Assembly (NCBI RefSeq): GCF_024637375.1
Contig: NZ_JAGXFK010000074.1
Location: 1-64,000, forward strand
Source of the DNA: Sediminimonas sp.
GTDB lineage: Bacteria > Pseudomonadota > Alphaproteobacteria > Rhodobacterales > Rhodobacteraceae
Direction of reading: 5' to 3'
DNA: 64,000 nucleotides
Shown here: piece by piece, positions 16,974 through 25,451 of the stretch
How positions within the stretch are numbered: the first letter of the stretch is position 1
Layout: the number at the start of each line of letters is the position of its first letter
Notes under the pieces: model-generated
Told to the model about the DNA's origin: nothing
What the model saw: the letters and a program-made list of their open reading frames with translations, nothing else
Database searches by the model: none
Position numbers and translations under genes: made by a program

Positions 16974-17591
16974 CTACAGCCGCCGTACCGCCCAGACCCG
17001 CGCGCCAAGGCCGATCTCGGGCAGGTGGGGGCCGTCTTCGGCCATCAGCTTTTCGACCCGGCCGTCGGCGATGGCGGCGTTCAACCGCGCCTCGAACTGC
17101 GGGTCTTCCAGCGTGTGATCGTTCAACGAGACGACGAAAATCCCGCCCGGCTCAAGGTTGTCGATCACGGCGTCGATGCTTTCCACCGGGGCTGCGCCGG
17201 CACCGATGGCCCCCACCGCGGTGATCGCGCGGTAGTGCCGTCCGCCGGTGTCGAGCGGCCGATCGGCGCTCATCCGCCACAGCTCGCGGTAAACCCCCTT
17301 GGTGCGTGCCTTGTCGAGCATCCCCTGCGAGATGTCGGTGCCGTCAACCGCGGTGAACCCGGCCGCGTGCAGCGCCTCGCCCGACAGGCCGGTGCCGCAG
17401 GCGAAATCAAGGACCGGCGCATCGCGGTCGGGCAGATAGGCGGCCAGCGCCTCGGCCGCGCGGCGCGGCGTGCGGTAGTCGCTGTCGTGCAGGTCGCTGT
17501 CATAGCTCTCGGCCCAGTCATCGTAGTAGCGGCGCATGTCGTCACCGCCATCGACGGAATAGATGTTGTCGAGAAAACTACTGGTGCTCAC
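16974..17591 (-). CDS. Class I SAM-dependent methyltransferase
   Basis: 205-residue methyltransferase. Motif I is VLDFACGTGLSGEAL, followed by DGTDISQGMLDKAR (adenosine-binding acidic loop) and the post-motif LEPGGIFVVSLND. The start is a GTG at 17591, chosen because AAGGAG lies 6 bases upstream; a frame continuing to 17780 adds an unsupported 63 residues. The N-terminal DDMRRYYDDWAESYDSDL stretch is common among Rhodobacterales methyltransferases of unknown substrate. It is divergent from the Liv-type transporter. Confidence 0.85.
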   Translation of the reverse strand: MSTSSFLDNIYSVDGGDDMRRYYDDWAESYDSDLHDSDYRTPRRAAEALAAYLPDRDAPVLDFACGTGLSGEALHAAGFTAVDGTDISQGMLDKARTKGVYRELWRMSADRPLDTGGRHYRAITAVGAIGAGAAPVESIDAVIDNLEPGGIFVVSLNDHTLEDPQFEARLNAAIADGRVEKLMAEDGPHLPEIGLGARVWAVRRL

Positions 17592-17897
17592 GTCGGTCTC
17601 CTTGTTGATTTTTTCCTGCGCGCAGCGATAGCAGTTGCCGGCGGGATTTGCAAAAAGCGACAACTCACGGCTAAAAACGACATCAGGGCGGCGACACGCC
17701 GCCGCCGTCACCCGCCCGACAAGGCCTCGCGCTCGGGAAAGACCTGCCGGTGCTTGACCACGCCCGAGGACCGCGTGCAATTGACGCAGGCCGGCCCTGG
17801 CAAGTTCCTTGACGCGCTGGCGCGCGCCGCCGCCATGCCCCTGCCCGATTTACGTTGCGTCGCGCCCGAAACCCGGCAACGTGCGGCACCGGCGACA
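17592..17897. other. Intergenic region before the Liv-type operon
   Basis: About 300 bp of divergent spacer between the methyltransferase and the transporter operon. Codon-like GC bias continues on the plus strand but no start, ribosome-binding site or family match supports a gene. The useful signals are the promoter at its right end and the short upstream ORF, annotated separately. Confidence 0.5.
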
Positions 17898-17926
17898 TTG
17901 ACAGGGTTTCGCGACGCTTGTTTAGT
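17898..17926 (+). promoter_or_regulatory. Strong sigma-70-type promoter of the Liv-type operon
   Basis: A perfect TTGACA (17898-17903), a 17-bp spacer and TTTAGT (17921-17926). The expected start of transcription near 17933 lies about 38 nt before the short upstream ORF and about 100 nt before livH. Confidence 0.65.
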
Positions 17927-17970
17927 TTCTCCCAAGCCCGCAAAAAATCAGGGCAGGGAGGACATATTCT

Positions 17971-18039
17971 ATGACAGCTATCGCAGGGCGGCCCCGTGCC
18001 GTGCCCCAATTCGATTGCCGGTGCGCCCCATGGACCTGA
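17971..18039 (+). CDS. Short upstream ORF (22 residues) overlapping livH
   Basis: An ATG at 17971 sits 8 bases after AGGGAGGA, the best ribosome-binding sequence in this leader. It opens a 22-residue frame (MTAIAGRPRAVP..., ending in CAPWT) that stops at 18039, 10 bases inside livH in a different frame. The livH ATG at 18030 has no visible Shine-Dalgarno sequence. The layout suggests that ribosomes finishing the short ORF re-initiate at livH. The peptide has no recognisable family. Confidence 0.5.
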   Translation: MTAIAGRPRAVPQFDCRCAPWT

Positions 18040-18905
18040 TCCAGCTTCTTGTCGGGGGGGTCGCAACAGGGTGCGTCTACGGGCTGGTCGCCCTGGGGTT
18101 CGTGCTGATCTACAAGGCCACCGAAGGGGTGAACTTCGCCCAGGGCGACATGATGATGCTGGGCGCATTCATCGCGCTCGGGCTGGTCAATTCCGATCAT
18201 CTCGGGCTTGCGTTCATTCCCGGCGTGGCGCTGGCCGCGGTGCTGATGGGCGGAGTCGGCTACGGGATCGACCGCTTCGTGGTGCGCCAGATATTCGGTC
18301 AACCGCAGTTCGCGCTGGTGATCCTGACCATCGCCCTGGGGTTCGTGCTGCGATTCATCGCCGGTTCGATCTGGGGTTATTCGCCGCTGGTGCTGGAAAC
18401 CCCGTTCGCCGGCCGCAACCTGTCGATGGGCGGTGTCAACATCTCGCTCGCCGACATCGTCACCATCCTGGTCACCGCGCTGCTGACCGTGGCGCTGTGG
18501 GGGTTCTTTGCCTACACCCGCATCGGCCTGGCCGCGCAGGCGGCATCGCAAAACCAGATGGCGGCCTATATCGTGGGCGTGCCGGTGCGGCGCATCAACT
18601 CGATCATCTGGGCGCTGTCGGGGATGGTCGCCACCGTAGCCGGGGTGCTTTATGCCTCGAAGGGCGCGATCGACCCCAATATCGGCCTGCTGGGCATCAA
18701 GGCGTTCGCCGCCGCGGTGATCGGCGGCTTCGGCAGCCTGCCCGGCGCGCTTCTGGGCGGCATCCTGATCGGCGTGGTCGAGCCCCTGGCGGCGCGTTAC
18801 CTGCCCGGCGGTTTCAGCCAGATGTCGCCTTACATCATCATGCTCGCGGTGCTGGTGACGCGGCCCAACGGGCTGTTCGCGCAAATGCACGCCAAGAAGG
18901 TCTGA
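18030..18905 (+). CDS. livH: Branched-chain amino acid-type ABC transporter permease LivH-like
   Basis: Inner-membrane permease of the hydrophobic amino acid transporter (HAAT) family, 291 residues. It begins MDLIQLLVGGVATGCVYGLVALGFVLIYKATEG, the classical LivH N-terminus. The family EAA-type loop region GVPVRRINSIIWALSG and C-terminal GGFGSLPGALLGGILIGV are present; about eight hydrophobic segments. The start at 18030 lies inside the short upstream ORF. The LivH name denotes the family; the co-encoded acyl-CoA ligase argues that the ligand need not be a branched-chain amino acid. Confidence 0.92.
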   Translation: MDLIQLLVGGVATGCVYGLVALGFVLIYKATEGVNFAQGDMMMLGAFIALGLVNSDHLGLAFIPGVALAAVLMGGVGYGIDRFVVRQIFGQPQFALVILTIALGFVLRFIAGSIWGYSPLVLETPFAGRNLSMGGVNISLADIVTILVTALLTVALWGFFAYTRIGLAAQAASQNQMAAYIVGVPVRRINSIIWALSGMVATVAGVLYASKGAIDPNIGLLGIKAFAAAVIGGFGSLPGALLGGILIGVVEPLAARYLPGGFSQMSPYIIMLAVLVTRPNGLFAQMHAKKV

Positions 18906-18909
18906 GCGC

Positions 18910-20007
18910 ATGAAAGTGATCTTCAAGACCAGCTACGACCGCGACATCGACCTGCACAAGGACGGCTGGGCGCGCGCGCGCATCGTGGCACTGGTGGCAG
19001 TGATGGCGGCGCTGCCCTTCCTGGTGGGCGAGTATTACCTGGCCGAGGCCACCAACACCCTGATCTGGGCGCTGGCGGGGATGGGGCTGATGCTGCTGGT
19101 CGGCCATAGCGGGCAGGTCAGCCTGGGCCACGCGGCGTTCCTGGCGATCGGGGCCTATACCGACACCGCCCTGATGAACGCCGGCCTGCCCTTCGTGGTG
19201 ACCTTCCCGGCGGCGGCGCTGGCGGCGGGGTTGTTCGGCGCGCTGGTGGCGATCCCGGCGGTGCGCATGTCGGGCATCTACCTGGCCATCGCGACGCTGG
19301 CGTTGTTCGTCATCGTCGAGGAAATGATCATCATCGCGGAGCCGATCACCGGCGGCGTCGGCGGCATCATGGCGCCCGCGATTCAGATCGCGGGCATTGA
19401 TTTCGATCGCTACGGGCAGCTCGACCGCTTCTACTGGCTGTGCCTGGCGGTGGTGGTCGCGGTGACCTGGGCCTATGCCAACCTGCTGCGCAGCCCCACC
19501 GGGCGCAGTTTCCTGGCGGTGCGCGACAGCGAGGTTTCGGCGCGCGCCCTGGGCATCAACGTCACCCGCACGCGGGCGCTGGCCTTTGGCCTGTCGTGCG
19601 CGATGACCGGTCTGGCCGGGGCGCTGATGGGCCACTACATCGCGTTTTTCAACTACGAGCTGTTCTCGATCTTCATCTCGATCAACCTGCTGCTGGTGGT
19701 CACCATCGGTGGGCTGGGGTTCATCCAGGGGGCGTTCTTCGGCGCCATCCTGATCACCGCGGTTCCGCAAGCCATTACTATCCTGCGCGGGGTGGCGCGC
19801 GACAGCCTCGGCGTCGATATCGGCGGCATGCCGGGGCTCGACACGATGCTGTTCGCGATGATCCTGATCGGTTTCATCATCTACGAGCCGACCGGGCTTT
19901 ACGGCCGCTGGCTGAAGATCAAGGCCTGGGTCGAGCTGTTCCCCCTGGCCCGGCGCGACATGTTCCGGCGGCAGAAATCCTACCTGAAAACGGAGCGTCA
20001 GAAATGA
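18910..20007 (+). CDS. livM: Branched-chain amino acid-type ABC transporter permease LivM-like
   Basis: Second permease of the transporter, 365 residues with about nine to ten hydrophobic segments. It has LLVGHSGQVSLGHAAFLAIGAYT, the signature LivM stretch, and LLRSPTGRSFLAVRDSEVSARALGIN, the cytoplasmic coupling loop. It starts 4 bp after livH and its last bases overlap the livG start (ATGA). The hydrophilic N-terminal tail (about 20 residues with DRDIDLHKDGWAR) and C-terminal tail are slightly longer than in E. coli LivM. Confidence 0.92.
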   Translation: MKVIFKTSYDRDIDLHKDGWARARIVALVAVMAALPFLVGEYYLAEATNTLIWALAGMGLMLLVGHSGQVSLGHAAFLAIGAYTDTALMNAGLPFVVTFPAAALAAGLFGALVAIPAVRMSGIYLAIATLALFVIVEEMIIIAEPITGGVGGIMAPAIQIAGIDFDRYGQLDRFYWLCLAVVVAVTWAYANLLRSPTGRSFLAVRDSEVSARALGINVTRTRALAFGLSCAMTGLAGALMGHYIAFFNYELFSIFISINLLLVVTIGGLGFIQGAFFGAILITAVPQAITILRGVARDSLGVDIGGMPGLDTMLFAMILIGFIIYEPTGLYGRWLKIKAWVELFPLARRDMFRRQKSYLKTERQK

Positions 20008-20774
20008 GCCTTCTGGAGGTCGAGGATCTGGCGATTCACTTCGGCGGGGTCAAGGCCGTGGACGGCGTCTCGTTCGCCGTGGCGCCGGGCGAGGTGTTCT
20101 CGATCATCGGGCCCAACGGGGCGGGAAAATCGACGATCTTCAACCTGATCTCGCGCATCTACGCGCCCACCCGCGGCACGATCCGCTTCAACGGGCGCGA
20201 CATCACCGGGCTTCAGGCGCACCAGGTCGCGCCCTTGGGCATCGCGCGCACCTTCCAGAACATCGAGTTGTTCGATCACTCCACGGTTCTGGACAACCTG
20301 CTGATGGGGCGGCACGTCCACCGCAGCACAAATTTCATCCAGGACATGCTGTTCCTGCCCGCGGTGCGCCGGGCCGAACGGGCGCACCGACACCGCGTCG
20401 AAGAGGTGATGGAGTTTCTCGAACTCGAAGCCTACCGCGAAAAGATGATCGCCGGCCTGCCCTACGGCGTGCGCAAGGTGGTCGAGATCGGGCGCGCGCT
20501 GGCCGTGGGGCCCGAGCTGATATTGCTGGACGAACCCGCCTCGGGCCTGTCGGTCGAGGAAAGCCAGGACGTCGCCTTCTGGATCGAGGACATGCGCCGC
20601 GACATGGGGCTGACGGTGCTGATGGTCGAACACGACATGCGCCTGGTTTCGCAGGTCTCCGACCGGGTGCTGGCGGTGGCCAACGGCAAGCCGCTGGCGC
20701 AGGGAACGCCATCGCAGGTGCAGGCCGACCCGGGCGTGCAGGCGGCTTACCTGGGCACGGAGGTGGCGCAATGA
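20004..20774 (+). CDS. livG: ABC transporter ATP-binding protein LivG-like
   Basis: 256-residue ATPase. Walker A is GPNGAGKST and the Walker B region is LILLDEPASGLS. The ABC signature is degenerate: where LSGG is expected, the sequence reads LPYGVRKVVEIGRAL, which is normal for LivG subunits. GIARTFQNIELF is the LivG Q-loop region. The start overlaps the livM stop by four bases and its end overlaps livF by four bases. Confidence 0.93.
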   Translation: MSLLEVEDLAIHFGGVKAVDGVSFAVAPGEVFSIIGPNGAGKSTIFNLISRIYAPTRGTIRFNGRDITGLQAHQVAPLGIARTFQNIELFDHSTVLDNLLMGRHVHRSTNFIQDMLFLPAVRRAERAHRHRVEEVMEFLELEAYREKMIAGLPYGVRKVVEIGRALAVGPELILLDEPASGLSVEESQDVAFWIEDMRRDMGLTVLMVEHDMRLVSQVSDRVLAVANGKPLAQGTPSQVQADPGVQAAYLGTEVAQ

Positions 20775-21541
20775 CCCAAGCCGTGCTGCAAGTGCGCAAC
20801 GTCGAGACGTTCTACGGCGCGATCATGGCGCTGCGCGGCGTGACGCTGGATGTGCAGGAAGGCGAGATCGTCACCATCCTGGGCGCCAACGGGGCCGGCA
20901 AGACGACGCTGATGAAGACGGTGTCGGGGCTGATGGACCCGGAGAAGGGCCAGATCGAGTTCGACGGCACCCGGATCGACGGGATGGACCCCGACCGGAT
21001 CGTGCGCATGGGCCTGGCGCATGTGCCCGAGGGGCGCGAGGTGTTCCCTTACCTCACGGTCGCTGAAAACCTGCGCATGGGCGCCTACAGCCGCAAGGGC
21101 GCGGGCATCGCCGAGGATCTCGAAATCGTCTATTCCTATTTCCCGGTGCTCAAGGAGCGCCGGGCACAGGCGGCGGGCCTGTTGTCGGGCGGCCAGCAAC
21201 AGATGCTGGCGATCGGCCGCGGGCTGATGGCGCGACCGCGGCTGATGCTGCTGGACGAGCCGTCGCTGGGCCTGTCGCCGCTGCTGACGCAAGAGATTTT
21301 CGCGATCATCAAGCGCCTCAACGCGGAACGGGGCGTGACCATGCTGCTGGTCGAGCAGAACGCCAACGTCGCACTGCAAACCGCGCACAAGGGCTATGTG
21401 CTGGAAATGGGACGTATCGTGATGGCCGGCAGCAGCGAGGAGTTGCGAAATTCCGAGGATATCCAGGAATTCTACCTTGGCCGGCAGGACGAGGGCCAGC
21501 GCGGTCAGAAACGCTGGAAACGGCGCAAGACATGGAGGTGA
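20771..21541 (+). CDS. livF: ABC transporter ATP-binding protein LivF-like
   Basis: 256-residue ATPase. Walker A GANGAGKTT; LAHVPEGREVFPYLTVAENLRMG is the LivF-specific Q-loop region; signature LSGGQQQMLAIGRGL; Walker B LMLLDEPSLGLSP. It is about 20 residues longer than E. coli LivF, with a basic C-terminal tail (KRWKRRKTWR) that reads into the ribosome-binding site of the next gene, so the tail length is partly set by that overlap. Confidence 0.93.
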   Translation: MTQAVLQVRNVETFYGAIMALRGVTLDVQEGEIVTILGANGAGKTTLMKTVSGLMDPEKGQIEFDGTRIDGMDPDRIVRMGLAHVPEGREVFPYLTVAENLRMGAYSRKGAGIAEDLEIVYSYFPVLKERRAQAAGLLSGGQQQMLAIGRGLMARPRLMLLDEPSLGLSPLLTQEIFAIIKRLNAERGVTMLLVEQNANVALQTAHKGYVLEMGRIVMAGSSEELRNSEDIQEFYLGRQDEGQRGQKRWKRRKTWR

Positions 21542-21543
21542 GC

Positions 21544-23409
21544 GTGGCGCACGGGGCCGATCAGGGGATCATTGCGGACGATGAGCCGATCATTCTGGAC
21601 GGGTGCGAGACCGTCGTCGCGCTCTGGGCCAAGCGTTGCGCCGAAATGGGCGAGAAGGTCGCGCACCGCGAAAAGAAGCTGGGCATCTGGCAGGCTTACG
21701 GCTGGAACGACTATTATCACGGTGGGCGCTGCGTCGGGCTGGCGCTGCTGTCGATGGGGCTGCAAAAGGGCCAGCCGGTGCAGATCCTGTCCGAGGACCG
21801 GCGCGAATGGCTCTATTGCGATCTGGGCGTCGCCGCCGTCGGGGGCATCCCGTCGGGCGTCTATACCACCGACAGCGCCGAACAGCTTGCCTACCTGGTC
21901 AACGACTCGGGCGCCGTGTTCCTGTTCGTCGAGAACGACGAGCAGCTCGACAAGTTCCTGGAGGTCCGCGGCCAGATGCCCGGCCTGCAAAAGGTCATCG
22001 TCTTCGACCGCGAGGGGCTGGCCGATTTCCACGACCCGCAGGTGATGTTCTTCGACGAATTGCTGGATATCGGCGAGGAGGAACTGACCGTCCACACCGA
22101 TCGCTTCGAGGCCGCGATTTCGGCCGTGCGGCCGGGCGACCCGCGCATGCTGATCTATACCTCGGGCACCACCGGCCCACCCAAGGGGGCGATCATTACC
22201 CACCGCAACATGATCTACCAGTTGTCCGCGGGGCAGGAGATTCTGGACTATTACCGCGACGACGAATTGCTATGTTTCCTGCCGCTGTGTCATGTGCTGG
22301 AGCGGCTGATCTCGGTCGAGTTTCCCATACTCGCGGGCTGCCGGGTGAACTTCGCCGAAAGCCCCGAGACGGTGTTCGACAACCTGCGCGAGGTCAGTCC
22401 GCACAGCTTTACCGGCGTGCCGAGGATCTGGGAAAAGGTCTATAGCCGGGTGACGATCATGCGCTCGGAGGCGGGGTGGATCGGGCGCACCGCGTTTGAC
22501 TGGGCCGTTGCCGCGGGCATGCGAAGGGTCGTGGCGCGCCAGGAGGGCCGCGCCATGGGGCTGGGCGCGCGGCTCAACCTGGCATTGGCCGACCTTCTGG
22601 TGCTGCGCAACCTGCGCAACCTCGTGGGGCTGGCGCGCACCCGGCGCTGCACCTCGGGCGCGGCCCCCATATCGCCCGAGTTGATCCGCTGGTTCGCGGC
22701 CATCGGGGTGGAGCTGATCGAGGGTTACGGGATGACCGAAACCTCGGGCGTGGCCACCGTGAACACGGTCGAGGACAACCACATCGGCACCGTCGGCCCG
22801 CCGCTGCCGGGGCTGGGCCTGCGCATCGCCGAGGATGGCGAGTTGCAAATCAAGGGCCCCGCGGTGTTCGCCGGCTACTGGAACAAGCCTGAGAAGACCG
22901 CCGAGACCTTCACCGATGACGGCTGGCTGCGCACCGGCGACGTGGGCCGGATCGACAACCACGGGTGCCTGACGATCACCGGGAGGCTCAAGGACATCAT
23001 CATCACCGCCGGCGGCAAGAACATCACCCCCGCCGAGATCGAGAGCCGGCTGAAATTCTCGCCCTACATCTCGGATGCGGTGGTGATCGGGGATGGGCGC
23101 AAGTTCCTGACCTGCCTGATCATGATCGACCAGGAAAACGTCGAACGCTTCGCGCAGGACCACCAGATACCCTATGCCGATTTCGCCTCGCTCACCCGCG
23201 CGCCGGAAGTGCGCGAACTGATCGGGCAGGTTGTGGCCGAAACCAACACCGCCTTCGCGCAGGTCGAACAGATCAAGGATTTCCGCCTCATCGACATCCT
23301 GCTGACCGCCGAGGACGAGGAACTGACCCCGACGATGAAGCTCAAGCGCAATTACGTCAACAAACGCCACGCTGATCTGATAGAAAGCATGTACCAGGCT
23401 CGCGCGTGA
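21544..23409 (+). CDS. Long-chain acyl-CoA ligase (AMP-dependent synthetase)
   Basis: 621-residue adenylate-forming enzyme that activates a carboxylic acid to an acyl-CoA. Motifs: LIYTSGTTGPPKGAIITHRN (P-loop), EGYGMTETSGV, WLRTGDVGRID, and GRLKDIIITAGGKNITPAEIE (hinge and A8). The long insertions around LIYTSGTT and RTAFDWAVAAG are those of the FadD15-like long-chain subfamily. The GTG at 21544 follows GGAGG by 5 bases; an ATG at 21532 without a good site is the alternative. It lies between livF and the binding protein, so the imported ligand is likely an acid that is CoA-activated after uptake (inference). Confidence 0.9.
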   Translation: MAHGADQGIIADDEPIILDGCETVVALWAKRCAEMGEKVAHREKKLGIWQAYGWNDYYHGGRCVGLALLSMGLQKGQPVQILSEDRREWLYCDLGVAAVGGIPSGVYTTDSAEQLAYLVNDSGAVFLFVENDEQLDKFLEVRGQMPGLQKVIVFDREGLADFHDPQVMFFDELLDIGEEELTVHTDRFEAAISAVRPGDPRMLIYTSGTTGPPKGAIITHRNMIYQLSAGQEILDYYRDDELLCFLPLCHVLERLISVEFPILAGCRVNFAESPETVFDNLREVSPHSFTGVPRIWEKVYSRVTIMRSEAGWIGRTAFDWAVAAGMRRVVARQEGRAMGLGARLNLALADLLVLRNLRNLVGLARTRRCTSGAAPISPELIRWFAAIGVELIEGYGMTETSGVATVNTVEDNHIGTVGPPLPGLGLRIAEDGELQIKGPAVFAGYWNKPEKTAETFTDDGWLRTGDVGRIDNHGCLTITGRLKDIIITAGGKNITPAEIESRLKFSPYISDAVVIGDGRKFLTCLIMIDQENVERFAQDHQIPYADFASLTRAPEVRELIGQVVAETNTAFAQVEQIKDFRLIDILLTAEDEELTPTMKLKRNYVNKRHADLIESMYQARA

Positions 23410-23467
23410 CGGGGAGGCACCGGGCAGGCACGTTCAAGCCACTGAAAACCAAACGGGAGGAAAGACA

Positions 23468-24637
23468 ATGAGGACAATCAAGGCAATCGCCGCCACAGCG
23501 GCCCTGTCGCTGAGCGCGGCCGGTAGCGTCAGCGCCGGCAATGGCGTCACCGAGGACGAGATCAGGATCGGCGGCGCGCACGACATGTCGGGTATCTTCG
23601 CGCCCTTCTCGGTGCCCGCGGTCACCGCCGCCAATCTCTATTTCGACCAGATCAACGCCGATGGCGGCGTGCACGGCCGCAAGATCACCTACATCACCGA
23701 GGATCACGGCTACCAGGTGCCGCGCGCGGTGCAGGCGGCCAACAAGCTGATCAACCGTGACGAAGTGTTCGCGATGCTGCTCAGCCTGGGCACGCCGCAC
23801 AACCTTGCGATGTTCAAGCTGATGGGGCCCAAGGGCATCCCCAATGTGAGCCCGCTGACCGCCGCGCGGCAGATGGTCGACCCGCCCGCGCCGTGGAAAT
23901 TCGCCGGCACCGCATCCTATTACGAGGGCGTCAAGGCAACGGCCACCTACCTGGCCGAGGAAAAGGGCGCGCAGACCTTCTGCCTGATGTACCTGCCCAC
24001 CGATTTCGGCACCGAGATCGAGCAGGGCGTCAAGGACGCCGCCGCCGAGGTGGGCGCCGAGTTCGGCACCGAGACCCAGCACAAGCCTGACCAGAGCGAC
24101 TTCACCGGCGCACTGGGCAAGATCCGCGAGGCCGGATGCGACACGGTCGGGCTGGCGCTTGGCGTGGGCCAGACAATCAACGTGGTCGCCACCGCCCACA
24201 AGATGGGGATGGAAGACCTTGATTTCCTGACCTCCAGCGCGGGCTTTCACACCGTGGTGGCCAAGGGCCTGGCGCAGCAGGGCGTGATGGGCGGCCTCTA
24301 TGCCGGCGCCGGCTGGCAGGACCTGGAGGCGCGCATGGACACCCCCGAGGTGGCGCAATGGGTCAAGGACTACACCGAGGCGACCGGCGAATCCTTCCCC
24401 GGCACCGGTGCCCTGCTGGGCCGCTCGGCGGCCGAGATCATGGTGCGCGCGCTTGAAAACGCGGGCCCCGAGCCCACCCGCGAGAAGTTCATCGAAGCGA
24501 TGGAAAGCCTGGACTACGCCGACGAGGTCGCCGGCAACCACGTCAGGATGAGCGCCGACGACCACGTCGCGGCATCCGAGATCTACGTCTCGGTCGTCGA
24601 TAACGGCTCGTGGAAACTGGTCAAGACCATCGAGTGA
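23468..24637 (+). CDS. ABC transporter periplasmic substrate-binding protein (LivK-like)
   Basis: 389-residue type I periplasmic binding protein of the Peripla_BP_6 family. Signal peptide about residues 1-23 (RTIKAIAATAALSLSAAGS, cleaved at SVSA). The mature start VTEDEIRIGGAHDMSG is typical, followed by NADGGVHGRKITYI and DFGTEIEQGVKDAA. It is last in the operon, 58 bp after the ligase, with GGGAGG 9 bases before the ATG. The ligand cannot be deduced; related systems handle amino acids, amides, urea and aromatic or aliphatic acids. Confidence 0.92.
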   Translation: MRTIKAIAATAALSLSAAGSVSAGNGVTEDEIRIGGAHDMSGIFAPFSVPAVTAANLYFDQINADGGVHGRKITYITEDHGYQVPRAVQAANKLINRDEVFAMLLSLGTPHNLAMFKLMGPKGIPNVSPLTAARQMVDPPAPWKFAGTASYYEGVKATATYLAEEKGAQTFCLMYLPTDFGTEIEQGVKDAAAEVGAEFGTETQHKPDQSDFTGALGKIREAGCDTVGLALGVGQTINVVATAHKMGMEDLDFLTSSAGFHTVVAKGLAQQGVMGGLYAGAGWQDLEARMDTPEVAQWVKDYTEATGESFPGTGALLGRSAAEIMVRALENAGPEPTREKFIEAMESLDYADEVAGNHVRMSADDHVAASEIYVSVVDNGSWKLVKTIE

Positions 24638-24663
24638 GCCGGGCCACATTGGCGGGAACACCA

Positions 24664-24690
24664 GGGGGCGCCGGTTGGCGCCCCCTTTTT
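24664..24690 (+). terminator. Intrinsic terminator of the Liv-type operon
   Basis: Perfect 9-bp stem GGGGGCGCC/GGCGCCCCC with a 4-nt loop followed directly by five T, 27 bp after the binding-protein stop. Confidence 0.92.
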
Positions 24691-24821
24691 CGTGGGGGGC
24701 AAAACGGCGGGCGGTATGGCGTCGGTATAACGTCGGTATCGCGGCGGTGCGCCCGCGCGGGCGGCAAGGGCCGCGTTAACCGGGACGCGGGATGCTCCCT
24801 CCCCCGCAACCGGAGAGACCC

Positions 24822-25166
24822 ATGGCCCGCATGAGCAAGACCGAACGCCTGGCCCGCGACAGGCTGATGCGCGACCTCATCCACCTCAACCGCGACGGCT
24901 GGATCACCTCGACGCTGGCCGAGGAGGTGCCCGACGCCTGGCACACGCTGGAGGCCGACACGGACGTGGACGAGCCGCGCGAGAAGGTGACGCTTTACCT
25001 CGACCGGTCGGTGGCGCGGTTCTATCGCGCGATGGGGCGCGGCTATCACGCGCGCATCAACCGGCTGCTCAGGACATGGGCGCAGATGAAGATCGCGGGC
25101 GAGGTGCGGCTGGATGCCTACCTGGCGAAACGGGTGGCGGGGGAAGAGGAGGAGGCGGAGGGCTGA
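24822..25166 (+). CDS. BrnA-like antitoxin-family protein (orphan)
   Basis: 114 residues. The C-terminal part KVTLYLDRSVARFYRAMGRGYHARINRLLRTWAQ resembles the ribbon-helix-helix-like domain of BrnA/DUF4415 antitoxins (beta strand, helix, GYHARIN turn, helix). The N-terminal half is basic and helical. No brnT toxin gene is adjacent on either side, so a toxin-antitoxin role is not supported; many Rhodobacterales have such stand-alone copies. GGAGAGACCC precedes the ATG at 24822. The C-terminus ends in a glutamate run. Confidence 0.7.
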   Translation: MARMSKTERLARDRLMRDLIHLNRDGWITSTLAEEVPDAWHTLEADTDVDEPREKVTLYLDRSVARFYRAMGRGYHARINRLLRTWAQMKIAGEVRLDAYLAKRVAGEEEEAEG

Positions 25167-25231
25167 GGCCCCTGCCCCGGCCCGGTGGGCGTCGTCCCCG
25201 GATCCCGAAGTCATCCTCGGCCCACGGAGTC

Positions 25232-25291
25232 ATCCTCGGGCTTGCCCCGAGGATCTGGTGGGGCGGAGATCCTCGGGGCGAGCCCGAGGAT
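25232..25291. repeat. Pair of REP-like palindromes (family A)
   Basis: Two palindromes of the form ATCCTCGGG-N5-CCCGAGGAT, at 25232-25254 and 25269-25291, in a short BIME-like arrangement. The same palindrome occurs around 46.6 and 47.2 kb in this window. Confidence 0.8.
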
Positions 25292-25320
25292 GACGGGGGA
25301 GAAGCCGCGCGGGCGCCTGC

Positions 25321-25396
25321 GCCGCCGGGCAGAACGGCCCGAGATGTAGGGTGGGCAATTTTGCCCACCGTGGCGCGGGGGTGGAATTGGTGGGCT
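25321..25396. repeat. GTAGGGTGGGC-type repeat, copy 1 (degenerate right end)
   Basis: About 76 bp closely matching the first part of the copies at 26018 and 26123, including the GGGC/ACGGCCC lead and GTAGGGTGGGCAATTTTGCC core, but the closing inverted repeat is lost. Confidence 0.8.
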
Positions 25397-25402
25397 GAAC
25401 GC

Positions 25403-25430
25403 AAAAAGGGGCAGCCGAAGCCGCCCCTTT
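25403..25430 (-). terminator. Intrinsic terminator of the cold-shock gene
   Basis: On the minus strand an 11-bp stem (AAAGGGGCGGC/GCTGCCCCTTT, one G-U pair) closed by a TTCG tetraloop and ending in five T. It lies 21 bp after the csp stop. Confidence 0.9.
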
Positions 25431-25451
25431 CCGAATCGTGTCGCGTCCGGC

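Noticed and set aside
17025-18029. Long N-terminal extension of livH
   Set aside because: The extension overlaps the methyltransferase and the promoter, and lacks any resemblance to LivH. The family N-terminus begins at 18030.
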